NCBI GenBank assembly: GCA_946811695.1
Contig: OX328131.1
Coordinates: 8,509,326-8,573,325 of the forward strand
Reading direction: 5' to 3'
DNA length: 64,000 bases
Origin: Gonocerus acuteangulatus
Taxonomy: Eukaryota > Arthropoda > Insecta > Hemiptera > Coreidae
Below the pieces are notes generated by a model. It was not told the origin of the DNA. It made no database searches and saw only the letters and a program-made list of their open reading frames with translations. Shown here piece by piece: positions 1 to 10,285 of this stretch. The position numbers and the translations under genes were made by a program. Every line of letters starts with the position of its first letter. Position 1 is the stretch's first letter.

Positions 1-41
1 ATATATATATATATATATATCTATATATATATATATATATA
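1..41. repeat. (AT)n microsatellite
   Basis: Nearly pure TA dinucleotide at the window edge. It runs into the 5' end of the Helitron that follows, so its left limit is unknown. Confidence 0.9.
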
Positions 42-473
42 AATCAGGTGTCTGTCTGTTTATTTATTTATTTGTTTGTTTATTTGTTCCTTATACAAAT
101 CTACACCGTTTGACCGATATTGACCAAACTTGGCACACAGGTAGGTCTTGATACGAGAAATCTCCTAGGCTAGGTCAAAATAGTCAAATTTCAAAATTTG
201 GTCAAAAGGTCAAAAGTTTTGTTCAAGGAAAATTGGCTACACTGAACCATTTAGATTGTGACGGCCATTTTGAATCGACTACTACTGGCCTCTGTCGGCT
301 GTTAGATGAAGTGCTGTTGTGCTGGCCTCTGCAGGTATCATTATGAACTAAAACAAATTAACATCGTTTGACCGATTTTCGTAGCTGGGTATAGACTAGT
401 ATCAAGTAGATCTTGATACGGGGAGAGTCATAGACAGAAAGTAGGTGTAGCATGGCACACTGGGTAAAAGCTA

Positions 474-474
<1 letters not shown>
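20..474 (+). mobile_element. Helitron-like non-autonomous element, family F (copy 1)
   Basis: The element begins TCTATATAT and ends in CTAG, flanked by A on the left and T on the right, as expected of a Helitron inserted at A^T. Just before the end is a short hairpin (GTGTAGC ATG GCACAC). It shares its 5' part (CTGTCTGTTTGTTCC, then GACCGATTTTGACCAAACTTGG) and 3' part (GATCTTGATACGGGGAG, then GGCACACTGGGTAA) with copies near 17.3, 21.5, 27.1, 28.5 and 41.6 kb. No Rep or helicase coding is present, so it would have to be mobilised in trans. Confidence 0.8.

Positions 475-477
<3 letters not shown>

Positions 478-538
<61 letters not shown>
478..538. repeat. (TA)n microsatellite
   Basis: About 60 bp of TA directly after the Helitron end. 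It creates a false Tyr-Ile run at the start of the overlapping reading frame. Confidence 0.9.
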
Positions 539-540
<2 letters not shown>

Positions 541-556
541 TCTTGATACGGGGAGA

Positions 557-1756
557 GGATACCTTGACGTAGCTCAGGCTTTCGATCGAGTGTGGCACCA
601 GGGCTTGCTGTTTAAACTCAAAGAAATCCTACCTTCAACTTATTACCTTATAATGAAATCCTACCTCTCCGACCGTTTTTTCCAGACATCCTATGGTACC
701 TCATTATCTCCAATCTTCCCCCAACTTGCAGGTGTCCCACAAGGTGGAATTCTCAGTTCCGTACTATTCCTGGCTTATACGGCTGATATCCCATCTCATC
801 CTGAAACATCCATCCACATGTATGCTGATGACACTGCTATCCTTACTGTCAACCAAAATCCAATTCTTGTTTCTAATTCCCTCCAAGAACACCTGTGCCT
901 ACTTCAACCATGGCTAAATAAATGGAGAATCAAAGTAAATGCAGAAAAATCTAGCCATGCAACATTCACACTTCGTGAATCAAGCTGCCCGCCAATAACC
1001 CTCCAAAACATTATAATTCCACAGAAATCGCAAGTAAAATACTTAGGACTGATACTAGACAAACGCTTAACTTGGAAGCCACACATAACTCAGAAAAGAC
1101 AGGAACTAAACAGACGTTTTAGACTTTTATCACGCTTATTGGACAAACGCTCAAAACTATCATTGACTAACAAACGACTTATATACAATACCATACTCCG
1201 ACCAATATGGACTTATGGACTAGAACTCTGGGGTTCCACTAAACCTTCCAATTCCTACAGAATACAAACAATACAATCCAAAATCCTTGGAAAAATATCC
1301 AATGCTCCTTACTATGTCTCAAACCTAACCCTCCATAATGACTTCAATAACCCCTTTATCCAATCCCTGGCCAAATCAGTCTATCAGAAGTTCCATTCCA
1401 ATCTCCCAGGCCATCCAAATCCTTTGATAAATTCTCTATCCTCGTTCCAAAATCCACAAAATCCCCATAGAAGGCTGAAGCGGAGGTGGCCTAGAGACAA
1501 TTTGCTTTAACATCTGCAGTGCACAAAGTGTGTTATATTTTCATTTAAAATTGTTTTCAGTTGTTTCATTATTATTTTATATTATCTATTTATTTATTTA
1601 TTTTTTCTTTAATGCATTACTATTGTGGGTTTTGTAATTGTTCATATTCCCACATCAAGCCTCACAATGTCATTATAACAGAACCAGCAATATTACTAGA
1701 AATATGTTAACTCATATTGTTGTAATAATCAATAATAATAATAAAAAAAAAAAAAA
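557..1756 (+). mobile_element. 5'-truncated jockey-type LINE copy with A-rich tail
   Basis: The RT fragment is followed by about 230 bp of 3' UTR and an (AAT)n-A14 tail near 1730-1756. The left junction abuts a 19-bp block (GATCTTGATACGGGGAGAG, near 538-556) that also occurs inside the Helitron at about 409-427. No clear target duplication was found. Confidence 0.75.
560..1510 (+). pseudogene. 5'-truncated jockey-type LINE reverse transcriptase
   Basis: This is the C-terminal two thirds of a non-LTR retrotransposon reverse transcriptase, which copies element RNA at the nicked target. Motif A is visible as LDVAQAFDRVW, motif B as GVPQGGILS and motif C as YADDTA. The thumb region follows (KYLGLILDKRLTWKPHI, then RPIWTYGLELWG). 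The frame is open for about 317 codons from LDVA to a TAA at 1508-1510 and ends in a basic tail. Endonuclease, gag and the N-terminal RT are missing, so the copy is 5'-truncated. The apparent upstream ATG and Tyr-Ile run at 452-540 come from the Helitron end and TA repeat and are not part of the gene. A related fragment lies at 47.2-47.55 kb on the other strand. Confidence 0.9.
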
Positions 1757-1857
1757 TTATTGATATGTATAATTATTTCTTGTATTTTTCATTTATTTTC
1801 AACCTATTTATTTTTATATCTATCTAACTTAACATACCTACTCACATGGATGATTTT

Positions 1858-1965
1858 CTGGAGTTGCATCGATTGGTGCAGCACCTACATCGGCTCACAC
1901 TGAGGATTATATGCTTTTCGCCTTAGAGGCTGAGCATTAACAAAATAAATAAATAATAATAATGT
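1858..1965 (+). mobile_element. LINE 3' end fragment
   Basis: A short stretch ends with a small hairpin (GCCTTAGAGGC) followed by TTAACAAAATAAATAAATAAT. The same hairpin-plus-tail layout is seen at 2806-2834 and 58148-58202, where the second is clearly a LINE tail. Confidence 0.45.
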
Positions 1966-2032
1966 CCATATGTACATAACTCTGATTTTTATGACGGATT
2001 AGCAACAGTTTTATTTTACTAATTGTGAAAAA

Positions 2033-2110
2033 TCAGCATCCGGAAACAGGAATCGAACCTACGACCTTAAGGACAGAGTGATCTCGCCTTTGCAGTCACG
2101 GCCTTCGATC
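2033..2110 (-). mobile_element. tRNA-derived SINE head, family C (fragment)
   Basis: On the minus strand the segment reads GGCCGTGACTGCAAAGGCG and then GTAGGTTCGATTCC, which is a Pol III B-box. It resembles the heads of the SINEs at 62.4 kb and 43.2 kb. It does not fold as a functional tRNA. Confidence 0.55.
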
Positions 2111-2405
2111 TTCCATTATTATTTTACTAATAGGCTTAATGTGAACAAAAGTTTTGCAACAAATTGTTCAAAAGACCTTTAAAACTAACCTTTAAAGCCT
2201 CCTTGTCCAATTAACCTTTGCTTTCAAAGGTAATATTTTATTAAAAGGCATAATGCGAATAAAAATAATTAGAAATTTAAATATAAATATTTATGAATGA
2301 TTTTTATATCATTACATTTTGATAATATTACATTACAGTAAAGTTACCCTAATACGGCACGCAATTAAAACAATGAATTACGTATGCATACTTTTTTGTA
2401 TAATA

Positions 2406-2985
2406 CGTAACACTTAAATTGTAGGTAACACTTATATTGTAGGTAACACTTATATTGTACACTGATATAGACAGAACTATGACTTACCGGACAACATGAC
2501 TGAGTTACTCTCTGATGGGAGCCAATATATAGACAAGATTTACAATTACTTGAAATACAGAAACTTATTTGACCGAATATGACGACAATATAATATTAAT
2601 TAGTTCTTGATTGTAACTATCTGAAATTGAGTAATATATACTATTAAGATTTATACAATCATATACTACTCCAACTCACTGACTACATGTAAAACTAAAT
2701 ATTAACATAAACAGTACAGATACACTTTACAAATTCTTAATTCATCACGGCTGATTTTATTATTGTTTTTTTTATTTTATTTAAAGAACATTTTAATTGT
2801 GTTATCGCCTTTCAGCGTTAAACAATAAATAAATATATTGTAGGTAACACTTATATTTTCGTAACACTTATGTTGTAGGTAACACTTATATTGTAGGTAA
2901 CACTTATATTGTACGTAACACTTATATTGTACGTAACACTTATATTGTAGGTAACACTTATATTGTAGGTAACACTTTAATTTCT
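2406..2985. repeat. 18-bp minisatellite split by an insertion
   Basis: The unit ATTGTAGGTAACACTTAT occurs about three times at 2406-2460 and about eight times at 2835-2985, with G/C variants (GTACGTAAC, GTAGGTAAC). The intervening 375 bp is unrelated. Confidence 0.85.
2460..2834 (+). mobile_element. retroelement-like insertion inside the 18-bp array
   Basis: This AT-rich insert ends in a hairpin (CGCCTTTCAGCG) and TTAAACAATAAATAAAT, like other LINE 3' ends here. ATATTGTA flanks both sides (2452-2459 and 2835-2842). Because the target is itself repetitive, that flank is weak evidence for a target duplication. Confidence 0.5.
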
Positions 2986-3336
2986 TGCCCCGCTAGAAAA
3001 TCCATTAAACAGACGTTTGACAGATATCGTTCTCACATATCGACAAAAGAACACAAAGATGGAACCCTCAACATCCAAGAACATTAAATAAATATTTATG
3101 AAATGATTCCTTGGAGAATATTTTCTAGAAACACTCCACGAGAAGAAAACCAATTTCCGCTCTCGCTCCCCTACAGGTATTTTATTTTCTCTGGGTCTAC
3201 TTCAGCACCCCCCCCCCCCCAGCTTGACAGGACAAACATTGTTCCGGGAAAGAAGAAGATCCCTTTTCTAAAGGGCATCCTGAATCTCAAATACTCTATC
3301 ACTGATACCAATAAATAGTTTTATATTTGCAAATAT
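2986..3336. other. no gene recognised
   Basis: About 350 bp with a poly-C run near 3210 and a 71-codon open frame that resembles nothing I recognise. Confidence 0.5.
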
Positions 3337-4036
3337 TAGCTTGTTGAGGGGTCTCCTGTGGTCTAGTGGCTAGCGCCTTCGACTCATAAGCGGGAGATGG
3401 TGGGTTCGATTCCCACCGGCGCACAGTGTCACGAGTATATGGGGTAAGAAATCAAAAATCGTATTTTTGTCTAGACTAGAGTTATTATTTTTTTCTGTTA
3501 TTAAAAAACTCGAACATAAGAGAAAAAAGAAGTTTTGACTTAAGAAAATAATTTATTATTGTATAAACTTACATAAAATGTACATGGGAACTTACGTATG
3601 CTATTTGTGAACTTATAAAAATTATATACAGAAATTTTACTAATAAAAAAACTTATTCCTTCTCAGAATCGCTTCATTGTAAACAAATACTATCATTTTC
3701 ATTTAAAATTAAGTATAATAAAACTTTTGCTTCAATTTTGTTTTCGATTGTTGAGCTAACTTTACTTAAATCTTATTTATTTAAATTTCATATGTTACAT
3801 ATCTTACTTAAAGTTGACAAATATGGATCTGATGGGAGGACAAAACATTTTCATTAAATCCATGTTTGTATGAATACAAGAAGTAGTTAATGAAAGACAC
3901 TGACATATAATACCATGAATAATGCTTCAGATATAATTCTTAAGTTTTACCAATTTATGCAGTTAATTTCGGCATACTATTTGATTTACCTCTAGAAAAC
4001 ATTTTCAAAATAATGCCCTTGTTGTGGTTAATTAAT

Positions 4037-4663
4037 TGTCTGTATATTGGTCAGAAGGTCCCAACAAAGAATAAATAAATAATGGGCGTGTTCATAAAAT
4101 AATAAATATATTCCTCTTGAATAAATAAAATAATAAAATTAAACTTCAATAAATAAATAAAATGACACTGTCAATTAATAATTGAAATAAATAATTGTTC
4201 ATAAATAAAAAGTGTTCATAAATTAGAATCATAGTTATCGGAGTTCAATAGTACGGTATGACGTCACTGGAGATGATGTGCGGATCTCCATGCGGAGAGT
4301 TGGTAGCCGGGAGCTTGGATCTCGCTGGTACTGCTTGAACTGAGAAGGTAACCTAGGGTTATCGCAAGCTGCCTTAAATCTAGTAAAAAGTTCAGTACTT
4401 GCGGATAAATCCTAGTGCACCGAGATGTTGGGCTGGTTTTGGTGGATCTCTCGGAGCAGCCACCAGGATACAAATTGCTAGGAGAACGACACTAGGCTTA
4501 AACTGCTGAGATGCCGAATCCTCCGGTTATCTGCTCACTATATGGATACTAACTCCTTAACTCTAACGGTAAAAATTATTCCCGCGGGAAAGCTCCATTA
4601 AAACTTTAGTGCAGCGGGCTTTCCTCCCGCGGAAAAATATAATTTAAAACAAGCTCCGCTACA
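4037..4663 (-). mobile_element. solo Gypsy-type LTR
   Basis: Read on the minus strand the element runs from TGTAGCGGAGC to an end in ACAGACA, the TG...CA limits of an LTR. It matches the LTR of the Gypsy element at 52.6-54.1 kb over both ends and over the block TATGACGTCACT...GTTGGTAGCCGGGAGCTTGG. It has a single copy of the block that is repeated six times in the other LTR. No internal region adjoins it, so it is probably a solo LTR left by recombination. I did not find a convincing target duplication. Confidence 0.75.
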
Positions 4664-4681
4664 CCCTAATTGATTATAATC

Positions 4682-4739
4682 AATTACTGGACTGGAGATA
4701 AAATTAATAATTATTAATTTTATCTCCAGTCCAGTAATT
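4682..4739. repeat. perfect 58-bp palindrome
   Basis: Two 29-nt arms meet with no spacer. The left arm begins AATTACTGGACTGGAGATAA and the right arm is its exact reverse complement. It lies about 20 bp from the solo LTR. Confidence 0.9.
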
Positions 4740-4824
4740 TCGCTGCTTAATTTTGGATTGACAAAATATATGCGGGCGGTTTTACTGTCGTTAGTAGAAC
4801 CAAAAGAAAGCTTTGGCGTATCGA

Positions 4825-5139
4825 TTAATAAGTCCTTTTTCTCCTTGGAAAGTCCTTAGAAATAAGCTTAGTGGAAAACTCTATTTCGCCCGAAGATTTC
4901 TTCGTTACTATGTCCGCAACTTGCCTCTTTCTAGTAGAGTATGATGCTTCCACGAAACTTACTTGCGGTCTTCCACGTGAAGGACCTGGTTGATTATTAT
5001 CTCGTCAACATATTTTAAAATCGTCATCGGAGAGTTTAACGTTTATACTCAGCCGATCTTCGTATTTTGCTTTGAATTTCCCTAAAAACCTGTACCGGCG
5101 ATCCCAATTTTGTAGAATATCCAAGCATAACAATCTCAA
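4825..5139 (-). pseudogene. decayed transposase-like N-terminal remnant
   Basis: The minus-strand frame reads as coding over about 105 codons with one in-frame TGA. Recognisable segments are DILQNWDRRYRFLGKFKAKY, then SRGRPQVSFVEASYSTRKRQ and VADIVTKKSSGEIEFSTKL. The GRP...F.EAS..TRKR pattern recalls amino-terminal segments of transposase-related proteins in invertebrates. I cannot assign the family. Its position inside the Transib-like element makes it a candidate relic of that element's own gene. Confidence 0.45.
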
Positions 5140-5997
5140 TCAGTTTTCATATATTCTCCTTAACTTTATCCTAACATTCAGATAAATTATATTCTTGCAG
5201 GATTCTATCAAATAAAGCATCGTATCTAGTGTTTGGTTCATTACTGCGCCAGAAGTCGTAAAGATTTCATTGGTTATGAAATCTAAAAACCACAATATCT
5301 CTGTAAGAAGCAGCCGAAAGCAGGTAAACTAGCTATCAAAATAATCGTGAAGCAATGTACTATTTATGGTTAAAGTACGAAAAAAAACCGTTATTTTACG
5401 TTTTTTCTTTTTCCAAAGTTGAAAAAATGATGAGAATTTCTTAAATATTTAAAACACCATAACTCCCCCATTTTTGCACTGTCGGCCAAGATTAGTCAAT
5501 CAACAATTCACTTAGGACAGAATGAAAATGTTCAAGTAATAAGATTGGAACAGCCAAAGTAAATATTTACTAACCGAAACAGTTTTAATATTTGCATTAA
5601 TATCAACAATTCAAGTTAATCCGTAGCTTTTAGTCTTTGTATTTATGTTCTAATTTTGATTTTTTCTGTCAGTTCTAAGGTTCTAATTTTAATATTGACC
5701 ATCAAAAAGTTTTTTTTCAAACTTCATTTTTCTTATTTTTGAACACTGCTCGTGACACTGTGCGGCGGCAGGAATTTTCTCATCCCACGGCTCGTTGGGT
5801 AAATTCCTCTCTGCACCCTGGATGTCGGCGCTAATGGCCTCGATTTGTCGATGCGCCGTAAAAAAAAAAAAAAACTAGCTTGTTGAGGGGTAATACAACC
5901 TTGTAACTTTTTTTTATGGGCTAAAATTCTTTCTTAACTAATCAAAAATTATATCCATGAGTGTTTATGAGAAATTTTATTTATTTATTTATCTATC

Positions 5998-6237
5998 GCA
6001 CCGCATCTATGGTGAAGTGCATTTATGGCACCGCATCTATGGTGAAGTGCATTTATGGCACCGCATCTATGGCGAAGTGCATTTATCGCACCGCATCTAT
6101 GGTGAAGTGCATTTATCGCACCGAATCTATGGTGAAGTGCATTTATGGCACCGCATCTATGGTGAAGTGCATTTATGGCACCGCATCTATGGTGAAGTGC
6201 ATTTATCGCACCGCATCTATGGTGAAGTGCATTTTTT
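5998..6237. repeat. 30-bp minisatellite, eight copies
   Basis: Unit CCGCATCTATGGTGAAGTGC plus ATTTATSGCA (S = G or C), repeated eight times with few changes. Because 30 is a multiple of three, two frames stay open through it. They are artefacts and not genes. Confidence 0.9.
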
Positions 6238-6361
6238 CTGTATTTTCAGTAGAGGGCGATAAAAGTAAAGTAGGTTTAGTCGAGCATATGCCTAAAACAG
6301 TTTATGTTCTTATATAATAATTTTAAAATATTTTAACCAGATATTTTGACTTGGTATTTAC

Positions 6362-7160
6362 TTAGATGTTGTTGTAAATGTTTATGTCCTTTAAATGTTT
6401 GAGTATTGTATCAATGTGGTGGCTGTCATCTCCGAGGAGTTCTGTCAAGTCAATAGGAACATGAAGGTTCTGTCTTAAATAGCAGTTAGTCAGTATATGC
6501 TTGATTGTCAGTTCTGAGTTACATGTTCGGCACGTCGGTTTGTCCTTGTTAGTCATTAGGTACTCGTGAGTCACACGACTGTGGCCGATACGTAGTCTGG
6601 CTAATATGACTTCATCGCGTCGTGATTTTCTGTGTGACGAAGGCCATTCTTTTACCGTGAACTTCACCGTCCTCAGTTTGTTCTCTGTTGTGTTAGTCCA
6701 ATCCAGTTGCCAGTAGTGTAATATTGTTAGGTCAGTGTAACGTATTACGTCTTCATAGTACGAGTCGAGTGGTTCGTAAGTTTGTTCTTCTGTTGCAAGT
6801 TTGGCTTGTCGGTCAGCAATTGTGTTTAGTCCTAATTTTTCATGTCCCGGTAGCCACCACAGAGTTACATGTTTACCAGAAGCATGTAGGTTGTGTATTT
6901 CGTCCTTTATTTCTATACATGTGGGATGTGTCGTGTATATATTTTGTAAACATTGCAGTGAGCTCAAAGAGTCACTACAAATGATGATGTGTGTTTGTTG
7001 TGTTGATGGCAGACTCTTCAACGCGAGGAGAATGGCTTGCAGTTCTGCTCCAAGGATGCTAACATTTGGTGGGAGTTTTTTGCTGTACTCATCATCTTGC
7101 AAGATAGCAGCTGCACCTACACCGTGTTTTGTTATTGAGCCATCCGTGTAAAGAATTAGG
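6362..7160 (-). pseudogene. RNase H domain and C-terminal zinc knuckle of LINE pol
   Basis: This degrades the RNA strand of RNA-DNA hybrids during element copying. The acidic first motif is YTDGSI, read in frame just upstream of the longest ORF. The second is GAELQAI, the third ICSDSLSSL, and WLPGHEKLGLNTIADRQAK carries the His and last Asp. A C-terminal knuckle (CRTCNSELTIKHILTNC) follows. It is out of frame with the RT part, with at least two small frameshifts between about 7190 and 7260, so the polyprotein is broken. Homologues here are at 46.7 kb and 57.2 kb. Confidence 0.88.
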
Positions 7161-7251
7161 GAGTTTTTGTATTCTGAAGTACTGTTTGTATAGGAAATTT
7201 GAAGCTGGGTTTGTCTTTTTGAATTTGGTGAGTGTCATGTCTATGTTGAAG

Positions 7252-9324
7252 TTACGTATTGTCCATGGAGGTGTTCTTGAATTTATGTGTTTTTATATAA
7301 GGAATTACCAAGCCAAAAGTATCTTCGATTTCCTTACATCTTATAATAAATAGTCGGATATGATTTCTTTTTGGTTCATAATCCTCAGTATACGCATTCT
7401 GTTTTATTCCACTTACACGTGAAGTAGGAGCAAAAGCCTTCATATTACAAAGATATCGCTCCATTAGCATATTTCTCCTTATATGTAAAGGAGGTTCTCC
7501 TACTTCAGCAAGCATACTTATAACTGGACTAGACCTGAATGCACCTAGCGATAATCGAATACCGGTGTTGTGTATTATGTTGAGCTTGTTAAGAGTACTG
7601 GGTTTAGCAGACGAGTACGCAACGCATCCATAAGCCAGGATAGATCTGGTGAAACTACGATAGACGGTTAGCATTACTTTCCTGCTTGCTCCCCATTTTG
7701 TGTTACCAAGAACTCTCAGAATATGTAATGATTTTTTACATCTAATGACAAGTTCTTTGAGATGGGGGACCCATGTAAGGTGAATGTCAAAGTGTAAGCC
7801 AAGAAATTTAATTGCGCTTGTTTGAGGGACTAATGTGCTGTACATGTGTAATTGATAATTTATGTCTCGTCGTTTTCTAGTAAATAGGATTGACTTTGTC
7901 TTGTCCTTAGAGAATTTAAGTCCAAGTTTTGTCGTCCAGTGTTCAAGTGAATCGATCGTGTGTTGTATTCTATTCTGTGCTTCTTTAATTGACTTTGCCG
8001 AATAGAATATAAATAGGTCGTCGACATATAGACAGTACTGTACATCGGGAGGAATAAATTCTCTGACAGAATCCATTGCTATGAGGAACAGTGTTGTGCT
8101 TAATACACTCCCCTGTGGAACACCTATTTCCTGTTTAAAGACAGCTGAGGTGCAAGCTCCATTTCTAACTCGAAATGTTCTGTTCGAGAGAAACCCGTTT
8201 ATGAATTTTAGCGCATTTCCTCGAACACCCCATTCATAGAGCTTTGAAATAATTATTCTCTGCCATACTGTGTCAAATGCCTTTTGTATGTCAAATGAGA
8301 TCGCCATCGTTGATTTCTTGTTCAAGAAAGAGTCCACAATAGAAGATTCTAGTCGGACTAGATGGTCTGTGGTTGAGTGAGATTTTCTAAAACCACTCTG
8401 ATATGGGGACAGTAGGTCTTCTCTTTCCAGTATTCAAAGCAATCTTTTATTTAACATTTTTTCAAATACTTTGCAGACACAGCTGGTTAGAGAAATTGGT
8501 CTGAAGCTTGTAACAGCAAATTTGTCTTTATTTGGTTTGAGTATCGGAATAACGATGCTATTAGTCCAACATTCAGGGACTTTTCCCGAGGCATATATTG
8601 AGTTCATAACATGTAATAATTGAGTGAGACAGTTATTGGGTAGGTGTTTGAGCATTGAGTATGTTATATTGTCGGGTCCTGGTGAGCTGTCTTTAGTGTG
8701 TTTTAGTGCTTGCTGGAGTTCCTGAAGGCAGAATGGATCGTTAAGACAGTTCATTTCATTGGTAGTATTTTCGAAGGTAAATGTATTACGTAGCATGTAT
8801 TCTTTATAAGGGTCGTTGTTTTCTGAGGCCTTCGACATGTCACTGAAGTGTCTGCCGAGAGTATTCGTCATGTCAGTACAGTCAGTTAGTATTGTGTTAT
8901 GGATTTTCAGTCCTGATATGGGTCTTCTATACTTTTTTTTATTAATTTTATTAAGATTATCCCACATCGTTTTAGTCGTTGTTTGTGAGTTCATTGTTGT
9001 TAAGAAGTCTATCCAACTTTGTCTCTTACTCTCTATTATTACATGTCGGCAGATAGCTTTTGCCTTTTTATACTTAATTAAGAACTCAGTGCTAGGATTT
9101 CGCCTGAAGCTGTTAAGAGCAAAGCGTTTTTCTTTAACTGCTTGTTTGCATCGTTCATTCCACCAAGAGACAGGGGTCTGATTCTGAACTATTTTAGTTT
9201 TAGGTATGCAAGATTCGGCTGCTTGAGTGATGAGTTCGTTAAAGTCTTGTATATTGTGTATGTACTGGTTTTTTAGTTTGTCTGTTATGTATTCTTTGAA
9301 TCCTAACCAGTAGGCTTTCTTCAT
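7252..9324 (-). pseudogene. reverse transcriptase domain of LINE pol
   Basis: The RT core is complete. The entry segment is HTKDSSPGPDNITYSMLKHL, then FRPISLTSCVCKVFEKML and YQSGFRKSHSTTDHL. Motif A is ISFDIQKAFDTVW, motif B GVPQGSVLS and motif C CLYVDDLFIF. The thumb has KFLGLHFDIHLTWVPHL. A single in-frame TGA at 8434-8436 interrupts it between RLL and ILERED. Codons on both sides stay in one frame, so the usual reading of two ORFs is one broken gene. The apparent start at 8337 is only a GTG inside the domain. Confidence 0.92.
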
Positions 9325-9401
9325 TTTAAATCTAGTCGATGTTTTGAAACGGTCTGGAGGTCCTTCAATTTCTATTAGGATAGGGAAATGGTCCCTATGG
9401 G

Positions 9402-10276
9402 TCCTGATTTACAGTCCAAATAAGTCTCGGGAAGATGTCTGGAGAGCATGTCGTTACGTCAATGTTAGAGTAAGTACCTTTACGAGAGCATAAATGGGTA
9501 GGGGAGTCATCGTTCAGAGGTATTAGGTCATTTTTGTCTAGTATGAATTCAATGATTCTTCCTTTTGTGTTGGTAATACTGGATGGATGGATTGGATGTT
9601 TAAGGGCAGAAAACGTCTAGGTCTTCACCGCCCTAAAGTGTAGTGTTAGAGAGTCGTGTATATGTCTTGAGAGGGATTGTTTTTAGGACAGTGCATGACA
9701 ATGAACTGTAATTTTTATGACCTGTACTCTTTTTTTTTTTTTTAAACCTATGTCATTGCTTACGACTAACATGTTACTTAGATACTAATATTTGCACTAA
9801 AACTAATACTAATATACAGTATAGCACTATTAATACAGATAATAGACTTGTATACTGGAATTCCATAGTGTACTGAGTGCGTTCATGTCACCAAGGAAAA
9901 TGAGAGGTCGGGGAAGTTGGGTCAGTAAATTATCCAGTTCAATTGGGTCGATCCTATCACTTGGTGGAAGGTAGATATTACAGATAGTCATTCGAAAGGG
10001 AGAGTGTACTACACAAGCTACTGTCTGCAATGTAGTTCTGATCCTCAGGGGTTCGCTATAGCCTGTGTCGTTGACAAATATACCACCACCACAAGATGCT
10101 TTTCCACCCAATGTATAGTCAAGTCTATATGAAGAGAAACCTCTTAATGAAATACTTTTGCCAGGGGTTGTGTGTGTTTCTTGAAGTGCTAAAATTTTGA
10201 AATGCTTCGACCTCACTAGGTACTTCAGGTCATCTATATGCTTTTGCAATCCATTAATATTCCATTGTAGGATCAT
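9402..10276 (-). pseudogene. AP-type endonuclease domain of LINE pol, split by an insertion
   Basis: The pol ORF starts at ATG 10276. It opens with ILQWNINGLQKHIDDLKYLV and continues with the catalytic-type motifs LALQETHT and FLGDMNALSTLW, typical of apurinic-type endonucleases that nick the target. A 268-bp insert at 9584-9851 splits the domain. Its continuation on the other side reads NTKGRIIEFILDKNDL and then SNIDVTTCSPDI. One frameshift near 9400 separates it from the RT frame. The start codon lies 9 nt beyond the middle ORF stop. Confidence 0.88.
9584..9851. mobile_element. 268-bp insertion in the endonuclease domain
   Basis: An 8-bp duplication ATACTGGA flanks it (9576-9583 and 9852-9859). 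Its left part (TTTAAGGGCAGAAAACGTCT, then CTTCACCGCCC) resembles 16.72-16.78 kb. A T-run lies near 9730. The class is not determined, but 8 bp would fit hAT-like or retroposed DNA. Confidence 0.7.
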
Positions 10277-10285
10277 AGCTGAGTT

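Larger units (their letters stand above)
3422..5762. mobile_element. Transib-like DNA transposon (defective), nested in the SINE
   Basis: The ends are perfect 14-bp inverted repeats, CACAGTGTCACGAG at 3422-3435 and CTCGTGACACTGTG at 5749-5762. Compared with intact family A SINEs the insertion duplicated 5 bp, CGGCG (3417-3421 and 5763-5767). A CACAGTG start and a GC-rich 5-bp duplication are what is known for Transib/RAG-type elements. A 3-bp duplication with a 15-bp inverted repeat starting GCACAG is also possible. The 2.34 kb interior holds only a decayed coding remnant on the minus strand plus a solo LTR, so the copy is non-autonomous now. Confidence 0.65.
3352..5875 (+). mobile_element. 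tRNA-derived SINE, family A, split by a later insertion
   Basis: The SINE lies in two parts. The head at 3352-3421 has an A-box (TGGTCTAGTGGCTAGCG) and a B-box (GGGTTCGATTCCCACC), with an anticodon-loop-like CTCATAA. The body and tail at 5763-5875 run from CGGCAGGAATTTTCTCATC through GGATGTCGGCGCTAATGGCC to a poly-A. The 15-bp direct repeat TAGCTTGTTGAGGGG flanks the whole unit exactly (3337-3351 and 5876-5890), which is a retroposition target duplication. Other family A copies are at 55.8 kb (minus) and 63.6 kb (chimeric). Confidence 0.9.

Noticed and set aside
3352..3421. Functional tRNA gene with CAT anticodon loop
   Set aside because: The acceptor stem does not close and the sequence continues into the SINE body with target duplication.
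5957..6317. Two overlapping repeat-rich ORFs
   Set aside because: Both are frames of the 30-bp minisatellite with no signature.
7252..9324. Two separate pol genes split near 8.4 kb
   Set aside because: Both parts are in one frame and separated only by a single TGA. The second apparent start is a GTG inside the RT domain.
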